Notes under the pieces: model-generated
Told to the model about the DNA's origin: nothing
What the model saw: only the letters and a program-made list of their open reading frames with translations
The model's database searches: none
Translations under genes and position numbers: made by a program
Shown here: one piece after another, positions 7,171 to 16,462 of the stretch
Layout: each line of letters starts with the position of its first letter
Numbering within the stretch: position 1 is the first letter of the stretch
Assembly: GCA_963682085.1 (NCBI GenBank)
Contig: OY821614.1
Coordinates: forward strand, 1,860,001 to 1,924,000
Direction: 5' to 3'
Length of the DNA: 64,000 bases
Source of the DNA: Thiodubiliella sp900128405
GTDB lineage: Bacteria > Pseudomonadota > Gammaproteobacteria > PS1 > Pseudothioglobaceae

Positions 7171-8709
7171 TTAGTGTTTGAAGTGACGCATGCTGGTAAA
7201 TACCATAGCGATACCATGCTCGTTTGCGGCTGTAATTACCTCATTATCACGCATTGAGCCACCCGGTTGGATAATGGCTTTAATGCCGGCTTTAGCAGCA
7301 GCGTCAATGCCATCTCTGAATGGAAAAAAGGCATCCGATGCCATAACTGAGTTTTCCACCACTAGATTTTCATCAGCGGCTTTAATACCTGCAATTTTGG
7401 CAGAGTAAACGCGTGACATTTGCCCTGCACCTACGCCGATGGTCATTTGGTTTTTGGCATAAACAATGGCATTGGATTTGACGGTTTTGGCGACTTTCCA
7501 AGCGAATAATAAATCTTTGATTTGTTCGGCAGTTGGGGCTAAATCACTAACGCATTTAATGTCATTTTCAGTGATAACACCCAAATCTTTGTCTTGCACC
7601 AACAAGCCGCCTGTAACTCGCTTGTAGTCTAAAGAGGGTTGTGCTGTGTCTAAATCACCGCATTCTAGGACACGCACATTTTGTTTGGTTGATAAGATTA
7701 CTTTGGCATCCTCATCTACATTGGGGGCAATGATGACTTCAACAAATTGGCGTTCAATGATGGTTTGTGCGGTTTTTTTGTCCAAATTACGGTTAAAGGC
7801 AATGATGCCACCAAATGCTGAAGTTGGGTCAGTTTTGAAAGCGTCATTATAGGCTGCAAAAATATCATTGCGCACGGCAACGCCACAGGGGTTGGCGTGT
7901 TTAACAATCACACAACATGGATCATCAAAACTACGCACACATTCTAGGGCGGCATCTGCATCCGCCATATTATTATAAGACATGGCTTTACCTTGGCATT
8001 GTGTTGCGGATGCTACACAGGCTTCGGTGTTGTTGTTTTCTGCATAAAATGCGGCATTTTGATGTGGATTTTCCCCGTAACGCATTGATTGGACTTTGTT
8101 AAATTGTAAGTTTATGGTATTAGAAAAGCCATCCTCTTCTTTGCCTAGATAATTGGCAATAGCACCATCATAAGCAGCAGTGTGTTCAAAGGTTTTCAGG
8201 GCTAGTTGAGCGCGAGTTTCTAAGGTTGTATCGCCTCGTTCATTAATTTCATCTATGACTATTTGATAATCTGTATTGTCAACAATGACGGTTACTGATG
8301 CGTGGTTTTTAGCACTGGACCGTAACATGGCTGGACCGCCAATATCAATATTTTCAATAGCATCTTCTAATGAGCAATCAGGATTGGCAACAGTTGCTTG
8401 AAAAGGGTAAAGATTGACCACCACCAAATCAATTGGTTGAATGTCATTTTCCATCATAACGCCCTCATCAAGCCCACGGCGTGCGAGAATGCCCCCATGA
8501 ATTTTTGGATTAAGGGTTTTCACCCGACCTGCCATCATTTCAGGAAAACCCGTCCAGTCAGATACTTCAATAACAGCAATTTTATTATCAGCCAGCAATT
8601 TTGCCGTGCCACCTGTAGAGAGGATTTCAATATTTTTACTGGTTAAAAATTCAGCCAATTTAAGGATGTCAGTTTTATCAGAAACACTGATGAGTGCGCG
8701 TTTTATCAT
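7171..8709 (-). CDS. purH: Bifunctional AICAR formyltransferase / IMP cyclohydrolase
   Basis: Last two steps of de novo purine synthesis: AICAR to FAICAR using 10-formyl-THF, then ring closure to IMP. The N-terminal MGS-like cyclohydrolase domain (ALISVSDKTDI, STGGTAKLL) is followed by the formyltransferase domain with the KHANPCG catalytic motif (Lys, His) and a C-terminal DAFFPFRDGID block. Length 512 aa is typical. Its start overlaps the upstream 145-aa gene by 4 bp (ATGA), which indicates translational coupling. The 10-formyl-THF supply links it functionally with fau. Confidence 0.97.
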   Translation of the reverse strand: MIKRALISVSDKTDILKLAEFLTSKNIEILSTGGTAKLLADNKIAVIEVSDWTGFPEMMAGRVKTLNPKIHGGILARRGLDEGVMMENDIQPIDLVVVNLYPFQATVANPDCSLEDAIENIDIGGPAMLRSSAKNHASVTVIVDNTDYQIVIDEINERGDTTLETRAQLALKTFEHTAAYDGAIANYLGKEEDGFSNTINLQFNKVQSMRYGENPHQNAAFYAENNNTEACVASATQCQGKAMSYNNMADADAALECVRSFDDPCCVIVKHANPCGVAVRNDIFAAYNDAFKTDPTSAFGGIIAFNRNLDKKTAQTIIERQFVEVIIAPNVDEDAKVILSTKQNVRVLECGDLDTAQPSLDYKRVTGGLLVQDKDLGVITENDIKCVSDLAPTAEQIKDLLFAWKVAKTVKSNAIVYAKNQMTIGVGAGQMSRVYSAKIAGIKAADENLVVENSVMASDAFFPFRDGIDAAAKAGIKAIIQPGGSMRDNEVITAANEHGIAMVFTSMRHFKH

Positions 8710-9143
8710 TTATTTTTTGTATACTCCAAAGATTCTTGAAATCCCTTTATATAGCCATAAACAACCAAGTTATTGTTATTTTGAAATAGCTTATCACACA
8801 CTTTGATAGAGTTATTTATTTGCTTATCAAAATTTATTGTCTTTTTGTAAGAGCTTTCAAGCAGTTTGAAAATACTAAAAATATAGCGTTCGGAATTTAT
8901 AGATGGGTCATTTTCTTTAATGTAAGGCAGAGCAAAAACCAATAGCTTGATACTGTCTAATTCAGTTATGTTGATTTCATTCTTTTCGCAATAATTGATA
9001 ACATCGGGTAAAGCGTCAGACATAGATTTATAAACATTTTTTTCGTTAGTAATATTAGTATCGCCAAATTGCCCGCCTGTTGCACGCAAATGTTTCATAA
9101 ACTTAGATGTCAATTTTAATAGTTCATCTCTGATTATTTCCAT
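8706..9143 (-). CDS. Unknown protein upstream of and coupled to purH
   Basis: 145 aa, mostly helical and charged, no signal or membrane segment, no family recognised. The stop overlaps the purH ATG by 4 bp. An AAGGA-like ribosome site precedes the start (CCAAGGAAATAA region read on the + strand gives a weaker match on the minus strand). Asn/Lys/Ile-rich composition suggests low expression or recent acquisition. A link to purine synthesis is suggested only by position. Confidence 0.65.
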   Translation of the reverse strand: MEIIRDELLKLTSKFMKHLRATGGQFGDTNITNEKNVYKSMSDALPDVINYCEKNEINITELDSIKLLVFALPYIKENDPSINSERYIFSIFKLLESSYKKTINFDKQINNSIKVCDKLFQNNNNLVVYGYIKGFQESLEYTKNK

Positions 9144-9168
9144 CTTTTTTCTCCAAGGAAATAAAAAA

Positions 9169-9206
9169 AAACGCCTAGAAAATTATTCTTATTCTAGGCG
9201 TTTTTT
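9169..9206. terminator. Rho-independent terminator after the 55-aa gene
   Basis: 10-bp perfect stem ACGCCTAGAA/TTCTAGGCGT (9171-9180 with 9192-9201), flanked by A- and T-runs on both sides, so it can work in either direction. On the minus strand it ends transcription from the small gene at 9226-9393. Confidence 0.85.
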
Positions 9207-9225
9207 GCTGTGTTATTTTTTTTGT

Positions 9226-9393
9226 TTATAAGCTATTTAAATATGCTTTAATTGCATCGCTTTCACAATTGTCTTTAATTTTATTTGGCTTTCTTTCTAA
9301 TATTGCTAAAGTTTTGTTTGCTTTTGCTATATTTGCATCAATATATTCAATATCTGTATCAGATAATCCGTATTCTTTTTTGTAGTTTGTCAT
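9226..9393 (-). CDS. 55-aa unknown protein with own promoter and terminator
   Basis: ATG at 9393, TAA at 9226. AAGGAA lies about 6 nt before the ATG, a good ribosome site. The peptide begins MTNYKKEYGLSDTDIEYID and continues with a Lys/Ala/Asn-rich helix and a Cys-Glu-Ser turn before AIKAYLNSL. A -10 TATAAT lies upstream at 9422-9427 and a strong terminator follows at once, so it is a self-contained transcription unit. No family recognised; a small regulator or antitoxin is possible but not shown. Confidence 0.65.
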   Translation of the reverse strand: MTNYKKEYGLSDTDIEYIDANIAKANKTLAILERKPNKIKDNCESDAIKAYLNSL

Positions 9394-9421
9394 CAGAATT
9401 CCTTATAAAATAACGATGTCA

Positions 9422-9474
9422 ATTATACTGTAACAATGAAGTATAAGTTAACATATTTAAATTATAAGTTAACA
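9422..9474 (-). promoter_or_regulatory. Promoter with two 12-bp direct repeats (candidate operator)
   Basis: On the minus strand a TATAAT (9427-9422) drives the 55-aa gene. Upstream, TATAAGTTAACA (as read on the + strand) occurs at 9442-9453 and again at 9463-9474, 21 bp apart, two helical turns. The proximal copy overlaps the expected -35 (TTAACT, 18-bp spacing). This geometry fits a dimeric DNA-binding regulator. Confidence 0.5.
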
Positions 9475-9525
9475 ATAAGGATGAATTGTTAATATGCTGT
9501 ATCCGATTCTAAAAGTATATTGTTT

Positions 9526-9756
9526 TCAAAGTTTATAGAGTTCAATTTTTTTCTTTAAAGTGCCGCGATTCATTCCTAGAATCTTAGCGGCTTCACTTTG
9601 ATTTTGTTCAACCATATCCAAAACAAATTTAAGGGTGATAGATTCACTTTCTTGCATTACCATTTTATGCACGCCAGAGGCTTGCTCACCATTTAACTGT
9701 TTAAAGTAGCGTTTTAGTTTGGTGTTAATACAATCGGGTAAATTAGTTGAGCTCAT
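9526..9756 (-). CDS. fis: Fis-family nucleoid protein
   Basis: 76 aa with the C-terminal Fis helix-turn-helix NQSEAAKILGMNRGTLKKK. It overlaps the end of dusB by 14 bp, the conserved dusB-fis operon. E. coli Fis is 98 aa; the N-terminal beta-hairpin used to activate Hin/Gin invertases is missing here, while the dimer helices and DNA-binding part are kept. Expected roles are nucleoid bending and growth-phase control of stable RNA promoters. Confidence 0.9.
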   Translation of the reverse strand: MSSTNLPDCINTKLKRYFKQLNGEQASGVHKMVMQESESITLKFVLDMVEQNQSEAAKILGMNRGTLKKKIELYKL

Positions 9757-10717
9757 TAAGGCAATTTTTAAATTGTTGATATTGTTCTATAGAAGCGTTA
9801 ATTTTACTAATTTTTTCCCAACAGGTTTGAGGTTTATTTTCAAAATGTTGTAAATACCAAAGAATGTGTTTTCTAGCAATGCGCACACCCAGTCCTTCGC
9901 CATAAAATTCGTGAATTTGTTGAATGTGGTTGAGTGCGGTTTGTTTTTTGGATGTAAATGAGAGGGTTTTGGCGTGTTTGTTAGTATTAAGATAATGGTT
10001 AATTTCGGCAAAAATCCAAGGGTTGCCTTGTGTGGCTCTACCAATCATCACACCGCTTGCACCTGTATTGTCTAGTATTTGTTTGGCTTGTTCAGCGTTA
10101 TTAATATCACCGTTGGCAATGACAGGGATGCAGACTTGAGAGGCGACTTTGGCAATGGTGTCATATTCTGCTTCGCCATTGTATTTGTCTTCTTTGGTTC
10201 TGCCATGAACGCTGAGCATTTGGATACCAGCGTCTTGGGCGATTTTAGCGATGGTAGGTGCATTTTTATTGGCACGGTTCCAGCCTGTGCGCATTTTTAG
10301 AGTAACAGGCACATTGACGCTATTTACCACGGATTTTAGAATAGTTTCTACTAGCATTTCATCTTGCATTAATGCAGATCCTGCAGCTTTGTTGCATACC
10401 TTTTTGGCGGGGCAGCCCATATTAATATCAATAATATCGGCACCAAATTCTACTGCTTTTTGTGCAGAAATGGCTAATTCATCGGCTTTAGAGCCAGCAA
10501 TTTGAATGCTAATTGGTGCTGATTCTCCTTGAAAGTCTAGGCGATATTTGGATTTATTGGTGTTTAGTAAGTGTTGTTGTATAACCACCATTTCAGAGGT
10601 GGTGAGTGCAGCACCTTGTGCTTTACAAAGCATCCTGAAAGGCTTGTCGCTGGTGCCTGCCATGGGGGCAAGTAACACTTGAGAGGGAAGGGTGTAATCG
10701 CCAATTTTGATTGGCAT
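9743..10717 (-). CDS. dusB: tRNA-dihydrouridine synthase B
   Basis: FMN enzyme reducing uridine to dihydrouridine in the tRNA D-loop. Features: N-terminal LLAPMAGTSDKPFR, catalytic-Cys motif NMGCPAKKVCNKAAGSAL near residue 100, MRTGW, and the FMN phosphate-binding region GVMIGRATQGNPWIF. Length 324 aa is usual. Its ATG shares one base with the def stop, and its 3' end overlaps fis, so all are co-transcribed. Confidence 0.95.
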   Translation of the reverse strand: MPIKIGDYTLPSQVLLAPMAGTSDKPFRMLCKAQGAALTTSEMVVIQQHLLNTNKSKYRLDFQGESAPISIQIAGSKADELAISAQKAVEFGADIIDINMGCPAKKVCNKAAGSALMQDEMLVETILKSVVNSVNVPVTLKMRTGWNRANKNAPTIAKIAQDAGIQMLSVHGRTKEDKYNGEAEYDTIAKVASQVCIPVIANGDINNAEQAKQILDNTGASGVMIGRATQGNPWIFAEINHYLNTNKHAKTLSFTSKKQTALNHIQQIHEFYGEGLGVRIARKHILWYLQHFENKPQTCWEKISKINASIEQYQQFKNCLNELN

Positions 10718-11264
10718 TATTTGCTTTTTTTGATTTTATCTAGTAGGCGTTTTTGCTTGAATTTAGATAAATAATCAATAAATAAAATACCTTTTAAATG
10801 GTCTAATTCGTGCTGGATGCAAACTGCAAGCAAATTATGAGCTTCTAGCGTAAATGTCTTGCCATTTTCATCTAGTGCTTCCACCACAATATGATTAAAT
10901 CGCTCAATTCTGCATAATAACCAGGCACTGACAAACATCCTTCGCTGTGTGTTTCTTTACCTTCTTTTTTGGTAATGGTGGGATTGATAAAGCATAATGG
11001 ATGTTTTTTGGTAAGGGGTTTGCTGTTTTCGGTATTACGATTTTTTAATATAAATTGGTAATCTTCGCCTGAATCTGGCACATCCATCACTACAATTTGT
11101 AGATGCTGATCAACTTGCGTGGCTGCCAGACCGATGCCGTCTGAGGCATACATAGTTTCAAACATATTTTTTATCATTTTCTGAATGTTATCGTCCACCG
11201 CCTCAACTTTGGCAGCCTTGGTTTGTAAGCGTTTGTCTGGGAATTTTAGAATAGGTAGTATCAT
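10717..11264 (-). pseudogene. def: Peptide deformylase with a frameshift
   Basis: The first 125 codons (11264 to about 10909) encode deformylase motifs GIGLAATQV and EGCLSVPGYYAE, then the frame is lost. The next frame continues exactly where the protein should: IERFNHIVVEALDENGK, then the metal motif QHELDHL and FIDYLSKFKQ, to the stop at 10717. Restoring one A in the GCAGAATTGAG context (about 10907-10909) gives one intact protein of about 182 aa. Since def is normally essential, this is either a sequencing error, a second def elsewhere, or real inactivation. It overlaps nadB by 4 bp. Confidence 0.85.
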
Positions 11265-12811
11265 AATTTTATAACGGTATTTTGAATGTTAGTAGAAGTG
11301 TGTGGACAGTCTTTATTGTAATGCAAACCACGGCTTTCTGTTCTTAAAATTGCTGATTTAACAATAATTTGTGCTGTGGCAATCAGGTTTCTGAGTTCGA
11401 TTAAATCGCTTGAAATTAGGTAAAGATGATAATATTCATTAACCTCATTTTGAATTTGACTCAAGCGCATTCGTGCAGCGTGTAAGCGTTTTTCACTCCG
11501 CACAATGCCGACAAAGTTCCACATAATGCGTCTAACTTCATCCCATAAGTGCGTTACCATTACTTTTTCTTGAGAAGGGCAGGCTCTGGAGGCATCCCAG
11601 TTGTCAAAATTTAGAGACAATTGTTCAAATGTTTGTTGGTTAATGTGATTAGCACAGGCCTTGGCAAATACAATGCACTCTAATAATGAATTACTTGCCA
11701 TGCGATTTGCACCATGAACGCCTGTGTGTGCCACTTCGCCAATTGCATATAAGCCCTTTATATTACTGCATGCGTTAATGTCAGTTTGAACACCACCACA
11801 GGTGTAATGAGCGGCAGGCACGACTGGGATAGGTTGCTCGGTAATATCAATGCCAAAAGACAAGCATTTTTTATCAATGGTTGGGAAATGTGATTTTATC
11901 CAAGTTTTGTCTTTGAAAGAGATGTCTAAATAGACACAATCAAAACCATGTATCTTCATTTCTGAATCAATTGCTCTGGCGACAACATCTCTGGGGGCAA
12001 GTTCAAGGCGATTATCATATTTGTGCATAAATGTATCGCCATTTGGCAGAATGAGTTTAGCGCCCTCACCACGCAGTGCCTCAGAGATTAAAAATGATTT
12101 TGCGTGTGGGTGGTATAGGCAAGTTGGGTGGAATTGGGTGAATTCCATATTAACGATATGGCCATGTGCTCGGTATGCCATGGCAATGCCATCGCCAGTT
12201 GAAGTGTCTGGATTGGAAGTGTAAAGATAGACTTTGGAAGCACCACCTGTGGCAATGATGGTTTTATGTGCGTTAAAACTTTCTACTTCGTTATTGGATT
12301 TGTTCAAAATGTAAGCACCGTAGCATTGCTTATTTTTCATGAGTAAATCAATGGCAATAAAACCTTCAAAAAGGTGGATGTTTTTCTTTTTTTTAACGCT
12401 ATTCAGTAAATTGGTTTGGATGGATTTCCCTGTTTTATCAGCTACATGAGCAATGCGCCTATTACTGTGCCCGCCCTCGGTTGTTAAATGATAACGCCCC
12501 TCTTCTTGAGTGAATAACACGCCTAATTTTTCTAAGGATTGAATCGCAGCAGGTGCTTGCTCAACCATAAAACGAATTGCCTCTTCATCGCCTAAGTGAT
12601 TGCCTGTTAAAAGTGTGTCATTAATATGTGATTGGAAATTGTCTTGTGCATCAAGCACTGCCGAAATACCACCTTGTGCATAATAAGAACAACCTTCCAA
12701 TAGTTTGTCTTTAGCAATTAGTGCAATAGATAACTCATCAGATAAGTGCAAGGCATTCATTAATCCTGCACTGCCTGTGCCAATGATTAGAACATCAAAT
12801 TTATATTGCAT
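11261..12811 (-). CDS. nadB: L-aspartate oxidase
   Basis: Oxidises L-aspartate to iminoaspartate, the first step of de novo NAD synthesis; FAD enzyme. The N-terminal dinucleotide fold is LIIGTGSAGLMNALHL, followed by the fumarate-reductase-type core with HYTCGGVQTD and the FAD C-terminal motif GEVAHTGVHGANRMASNSLL. 516 aa is typical. The start overlaps the upstream DUF4760-like gene by 11 bp and the end overlaps def by 4 bp. nadA and nadC are not in this window. Confidence 0.96.
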   Translation of the reverse strand: MQYKFDVLIIGTGSAGLMNALHLSDELSIALIAKDKLLEGCSYYAQGGISAVLDAQDNFQSHINDTLLTGNHLGDEEAIRFMVEQAPAAIQSLEKLGVLFTQEEGRYHLTTEGGHSNRRIAHVADKTGKSIQTNLLNSVKKKKNIHLFEGFIAIDLLMKNKQCYGAYILNKSNNEVESFNAHKTIIATGGASKVYLYTSNPDTSTGDGIAMAYRAHGHIVNMEFTQFHPTCLYHPHAKSFLISEALRGEGAKLILPNGDTFMHKYDNRLELAPRDVVARAIDSEMKIHGFDCVYLDISFKDKTWIKSHFPTIDKKCLSFGIDITEQPIPVVPAAHYTCGGVQTDINACSNIKGLYAIGEVAHTGVHGANRMASNSLLECIVFAKACANHINQQTFEQLSLNFDNWDASRACPSQEKVMVTHLWDEVRRIMWNFVGIVRSEKRLHAARMRLSQIQNEVNEYYHLYLISSDLIELRNLIATAQIIVKSAILRTESRGLHYNKDCPHTSTNIQNTVIKL

Positions 12812-13295
12812 CTAATTTGTTTGATAACCATTCTAAATTTTTAAAAATTTTGTTGTTATCTAAATCTTTTCTAATGTGCTTGATATAGGGTTTTGTCTGT
12901 TGAAAAGTGTGGATAATTTGTTGTTTTTGAGATAAACAGGCGATTTTTTTGTCATAAATGCCAATACGGACACCCATTGACAAGGATTTAAAATAATTCA
13001 GAATAACCTCTAATTGTATTTGTTCTTTTCTATGTTCTGTTTTTTTGGAAGTGGCAATAAGTTCAACACTCATTTCTGGATTTAGATGGCAATTTTTTGA
13101 AAACTTAGCACTATTAATAAGGCTTTGTTCGGTGGAAAGTTTATCTAAGAATTTTAATACCACCTTTTGCTTAGTAGTTTTTCTTTGAAAATAAATAGCA
13201 AAAATTGACACCATAATAATAACAAAGCCAGCAATTGTAGTGCTGGCTTGTGAATTTAAAAAATCATAAATGAAACTAACGCTCAATGTAACCAT
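12801..13295 (-). CDS. DUF4760-like membrane-anchored protein
   Basis: 164 aa. One N-terminal membrane segment (about residues 18-36, TTIAGFVIIMVSIFAIYFQ) is followed by a basic cytosolic helical domain with ILNYFKSLSMGVRIGIYDKKI and a later TKPYIKHIRKDL. That pattern resembles the DUF4760 family (moderate confidence). Function unknown. It is first in the run with nadB, def, dusB and fis, but the metabolic link is only positional. Confidence 0.6.
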   Translation of the reverse strand: MVTLSVSFIYDFLNSQASTTIAGFVIIMVSIFAIYFQRKTTKQKVVLKFLDKLSTEQSLINSAKFSKNCHLNPEMSVELIATSKKTEHRKEQIQLEVILNYFKSLSMGVRIGIYDKKIACLSQKQQIIHTFQQTKPYIKHIRKDLDNNKIFKNLEWLSNKLDAI

Positions 13296-13356
13296 CTGTT
13301 CTTTCTGACAATATCATTTTATTGCCCTATATATTTACAAATATGTTTTATTATAA

Positions 13357-15750
13357 TCATATTTGTTTTGTTTTGCAAATCTTCGGCTTTGCCATCAAAA
13401 TTAACTTTGGCAACAAAGTTAAATTGGCAAGCAATGCGCTAATCATTGCAATAGCAGTAAATACACCAAAATAGATACTGGGAATAAAGTTAGATAAAGC
13501 GAGAATTAAGAAGCCTAAAGTAACCGTAATCGAAGTGTAAAACATCGCCAAACCAATAGAATTGTGCGAGCGATACATCGTGGCTAAATAATCATGGTCT
13601 TTGGTAAATTCAGTTTTAAAACGATGGATATAGTGAATCGCATTATCAACGCCGATACCAATTGCAATTGCCGAAATGGTAATGGTCATTAAATCTAGCG
13701 GAATATTCATTAATCCCATAATGCCAAGAATAAAAATTGATGGTAGGGTGTTAGGGATAAGTGCCAAAATTGACAAACTAAGGGATTTAAAAATAAACAA
13801 AAACATTATGAAAATCATCGCAAATACCACCATAATAGTTTTGATTTGCGAGGTAAACAGACTTTGCAACATATTGTTATACAATACCAACATTCCTGTG
13901 GTGTGGAAACTGCCTTCTTGAAAGCCAATATCTTTACTAATATAGGTTTCAATTTTTTCAATCAGCGCTGCGCGTTTAAGGTCTTTGTTGGTTTCACGAA
14001 TGCGAATGACCATGCGTATTTGATCATTATCTTTTGATAAATAAGGGTCTAATACATACGCTTTAGCGCTATCTGGAATTCGATTTTTAATCACATTTAA
14101 AAAGAAACCATTCGGCGTTTGATTGTCATTTGCTTGCGTTAATATCTGCATGAGTGTGTCAATTGAAAGCACTTTTCCAGTCTCGTCCAGACTGTCTAAA
14201 TATTGGTGAATTTTGTGTATATCGGCACGCAAATCTCCGTCATACCAATAGTCTTCAGCCAATCCATCAAATACAATTTCTAGCGGGATTGTGCCACCGA
14301 GTTTTTTATCAATAAGGGTTAAACCTTGGTTAATTTCGGTGTTTTCTTTGAAATAGTCAATAAAACGATTTTCAACACTGAGTTTGTTGATGCCCACCGC
14401 CGAAGCCCCGATAAATAGTATTAAAACAACCAACAAATGATTGCCAAATTTTTCAGTAAATTTTGCCAAACCATAAGTAAAACCCAATTCAGTTTTAAAT
14501 TGTGGAATCTTTGGCTTAGGTAAAAAGCTCATTATTATTGGAAAAGCAACAAATGATAAGGCTAACGCAATAGTTACCCCAATTGACATCATCCAGCCAA
14601 AGTCAATCACAGGTTTGATGCCACTAATCAACAATGACCCAAAGGCGGCAATAGTGGTGAGTGTGGTGAATAAACAAGGTTTGAACATTTGCTCTAATGT
14701 GTTTTGAATCAATGTTCGATATGCTAAGTCAGGGTTATTTTGTGCCAATTCTCGATAACGCACCACCAAGTGAATCGTTACTGATAGCGTCATTACCAGT
14801 AATAGTGAAAAGAAATTACTTGAAATAACGGTAACTTTCCAACCTAAAAACCCTAGCACACCCGTCATCATCAGCGCACCTGTGATGCTAATGCCAATGG
14901 GCATCAATACCCAGCGAATGCCCTTAAAAATAATCGCCAAAATCAGTGTCATCAGCCCAATTACTGCCAAACTAAAGATAATCAAATCACTGCTAATATA
15001 ACCAATAATATCCGTGGTAATCATCGGCAGCCCCCCTAAAAATAGACTGGCGTTATCACGATATTTGTCAATTGTCGTGCGAATTTGTGCAATGGTTTTA
15101 TCTTGCAAGGCACTTTGCACTGTTGTGTCTTTTAACACTTGTTTTTCGATGGCACTCAGTTTGGCTAATGCCTCTTTAGAAAGTTCATTGCTTGCCTTTT
15201 TAAATCGCATTGCATTGCGTTTTTGACGACGATTTTCAAATGTCTTATTGCCTTTTAATGCCACGAGAATTGCACTGGTTTTACCATCTTTGCTCACCAA
15301 ATTATTCGCATACAATGGCGATGATTTAAATTCCTCATTAGCAAGTGCAAGGTTAGCATTGCCATTATCAATAGAAATATTTTTAGAGGCCAGATCAACG
15401 AGCGACAATGGCGGCGATCGAAACAAAGGCACATCTAAGATAGTGGTAACCGATTTAACTTGTTCAATGGCTTGCAAATCTTGCCTAAAATTCGTCAAAT
15501 GATTGATTTGTTCTTGAGCAAGCAGGTTGTCTTTAACTTGATAACTAATAACTAAATAATCATCAGAGCCATAATTTTTCTTAACATTTTGGTAATAATG
15601 CAGATTGTTATCACCTTCTAAAACCAGCGAATCCGATGAGGCATCCAGTTGAAAATTAGGGATTTGCACAATAAAAAAACCAATGATAAGGAGCAATAGC
15701 ACAATGCTAATACCAGATTTATTCAAAACAGAATTATACAAATGTTTCAT
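13357..15750 (-). CDS. RND-superfamily (MMPL-type) exporter
   Basis: 797 aa with one N-terminal membrane helix (about 15-30), a large periplasmic loop, a five-to-six-helix block (about 250-420), a second loop and a second block (about 630-790). This is the duplicated MMPL/sterol-sensing layout, as in HpnN and related lipid exporters. GIGVDNAIHYIHRF in the second half is a typical RND motif. No membrane-fusion or TolC gene is nearby, so a stand-alone inner-membrane exporter of lipid-like substrates is likely. It starts 3 bp after the pcm-like gene. Confidence 0.85.
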   Translation of the reverse strand: MKHLYNSVLNKSGISIVLLLLIIGFFIVQIPNFQLDASSDSLVLEGDNNLHYYQNVKKNYGSDDYLVISYQVKDNLLAQEQINHLTNFRQDLQAIEQVKSVTTILDVPLFRSPPLSLVDLASKNISIDNGNANLALANEEFKSSPLYANNLVSKDGKTSAILVALKGNKTFENRRQKRNAMRFKKASNELSKEALAKLSAIEKQVLKDTTVQSALQDKTIAQIRTTIDKYRDNASLFLGGLPMITTDIIGYISSDLIIFSLAVIGLMTLILAIIFKGIRWVLMPIGISITGALMMTGVLGFLGWKVTVISSNFFSLLLVMTLSVTIHLVVRYRELAQNNPDLAYRTLIQNTLEQMFKPCLFTTLTTIAAFGSLLISGIKPVIDFGWMMSIGVTIALALSFVAFPIIMSFLPKPKIPQFKTELGFTYGLAKFTEKFGNHLLVVLILFIGASAVGINKLSVENRFIDYFKENTEINQGLTLIDKKLGGTIPLEIVFDGLAEDYWYDGDLRADIHKIHQYLDSLDETGKVLSIDTLMQILTQANDNQTPNGFFLNVIKNRIPDSAKAYVLDPYLSKDNDQIRMVIRIRETNKDLKRAALIEKIETYISKDIGFQEGSFHTTGMLVLYNNMLQSLFTSQIKTIMVVFAMIFIMFLFIFKSLSLSILALIPNTLPSIFILGIMGLMNIPLDLMTITISAIAIGIGVDNAIHYIHRFKTEFTKDHDYLATMYRSHNSIGLAMFYTSITVTLGFLILALSNFIPSIYFGVFTAIAMISALLANLTLLPKLILMAKPKICKTKQI

Positions 15751-15753
15751 AAT

Positions 15754-16410
15754 TTAAAATTCAAAACTTACTGCTGTTTCCAACCCTTGCATAGTATTTA
15801 AATGCGTCTCAAATAATGCTTTGGTTTCCCACTCATGCTCACTAATGCGGGTAATAAGTTTTGCACTCATCGCATTGCCAGTGCCTTCAAACATAAAAAT
15901 ACGACCCCCCACATTTAATAAGTGAAAATAATGCCCTGTAATTTTTGGCACTGCACTACTTATAATTACCACATCAAAAAAATCATTGGACTGCCAACCT
16001 TGGGAAGCATCACCCACTTCCAGTTGGACATTATTAATATTCAGTATTTTAAGTTTTTCTTGTGCACTGCCACTCAGTTCTTCATCAATCTCAATACTGG
16101 TAATGGATTTACAGAGTTTTGCAATCACAGCCGTTAAATAACCACTACCTGTGCCCACCTCTAAAACCGTTTCATTTTGTTGAATATTAAGTGCATCAAG
16201 CAATCGCCCCTCAATTTTAGGGCTAAACATCTTTGCTTTGCTACTTAGTGGAATTTCAATATCCGCAAAGGCTAAATTTTTATACGCCTCAGGCACAAAA
16301 TCCTCTCTAGGGATATTTTTTAGCGCATTATTGGCAATATAGTTCAAACCACCCCAAGGGCGAATTTGTGAATCAATGGCATTTTGTCTTGCCTGTTGTA
16401 TATTAGTCAT
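15754..16410 (-). CDS. PCMT-family methyltransferase (protein-L-isoaspartate O-methyltransferase-like)
   Basis: 218 aa SAM-dependent methyltransferase. Family features: N-terminal NAIDSQIRPWG, REDFVP, and SAM motif I VLEVGTGSGYLTAVIA (about residues 81-96). The family repairs isoaspartyl residues, but this N-terminal type is often a divergent homologue and its substrate is uncertain. It is the first gene of a pair with the RND exporter, separated by only 3 bp. Confidence 0.85.
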   Translation of the reverse strand: MTNIQQARQNAIDSQIRPWGGLNYIANNALKNIPREDFVPEAYKNLAFADIEIPLSSKAKMFSPKIEGRLLDALNIQQNETVLEVGTGSGYLTAVIAKLCKSITSIEIDEELSGSAQEKLKILNINNVQLEVGDASQGWQSNDFFDVVIISSAVPKITGHYFHLLNVGGRIFMFEGTGNAMSAKLITRISEHEWETKALFETHLNTMQGLETAVSFEF

Positions 16411-16462
16411 ATTGGTTTTCTTCTATTAAGAATAAAGGTAATTTTAATATATTTTCAAGGAC

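Noticed and set aside
10717..10938. Separate 73-aa gene downstream of def
   Set aside because: It is the out-of-frame C-terminal half of def, carrying the QHELDHL motif, not an independent gene.
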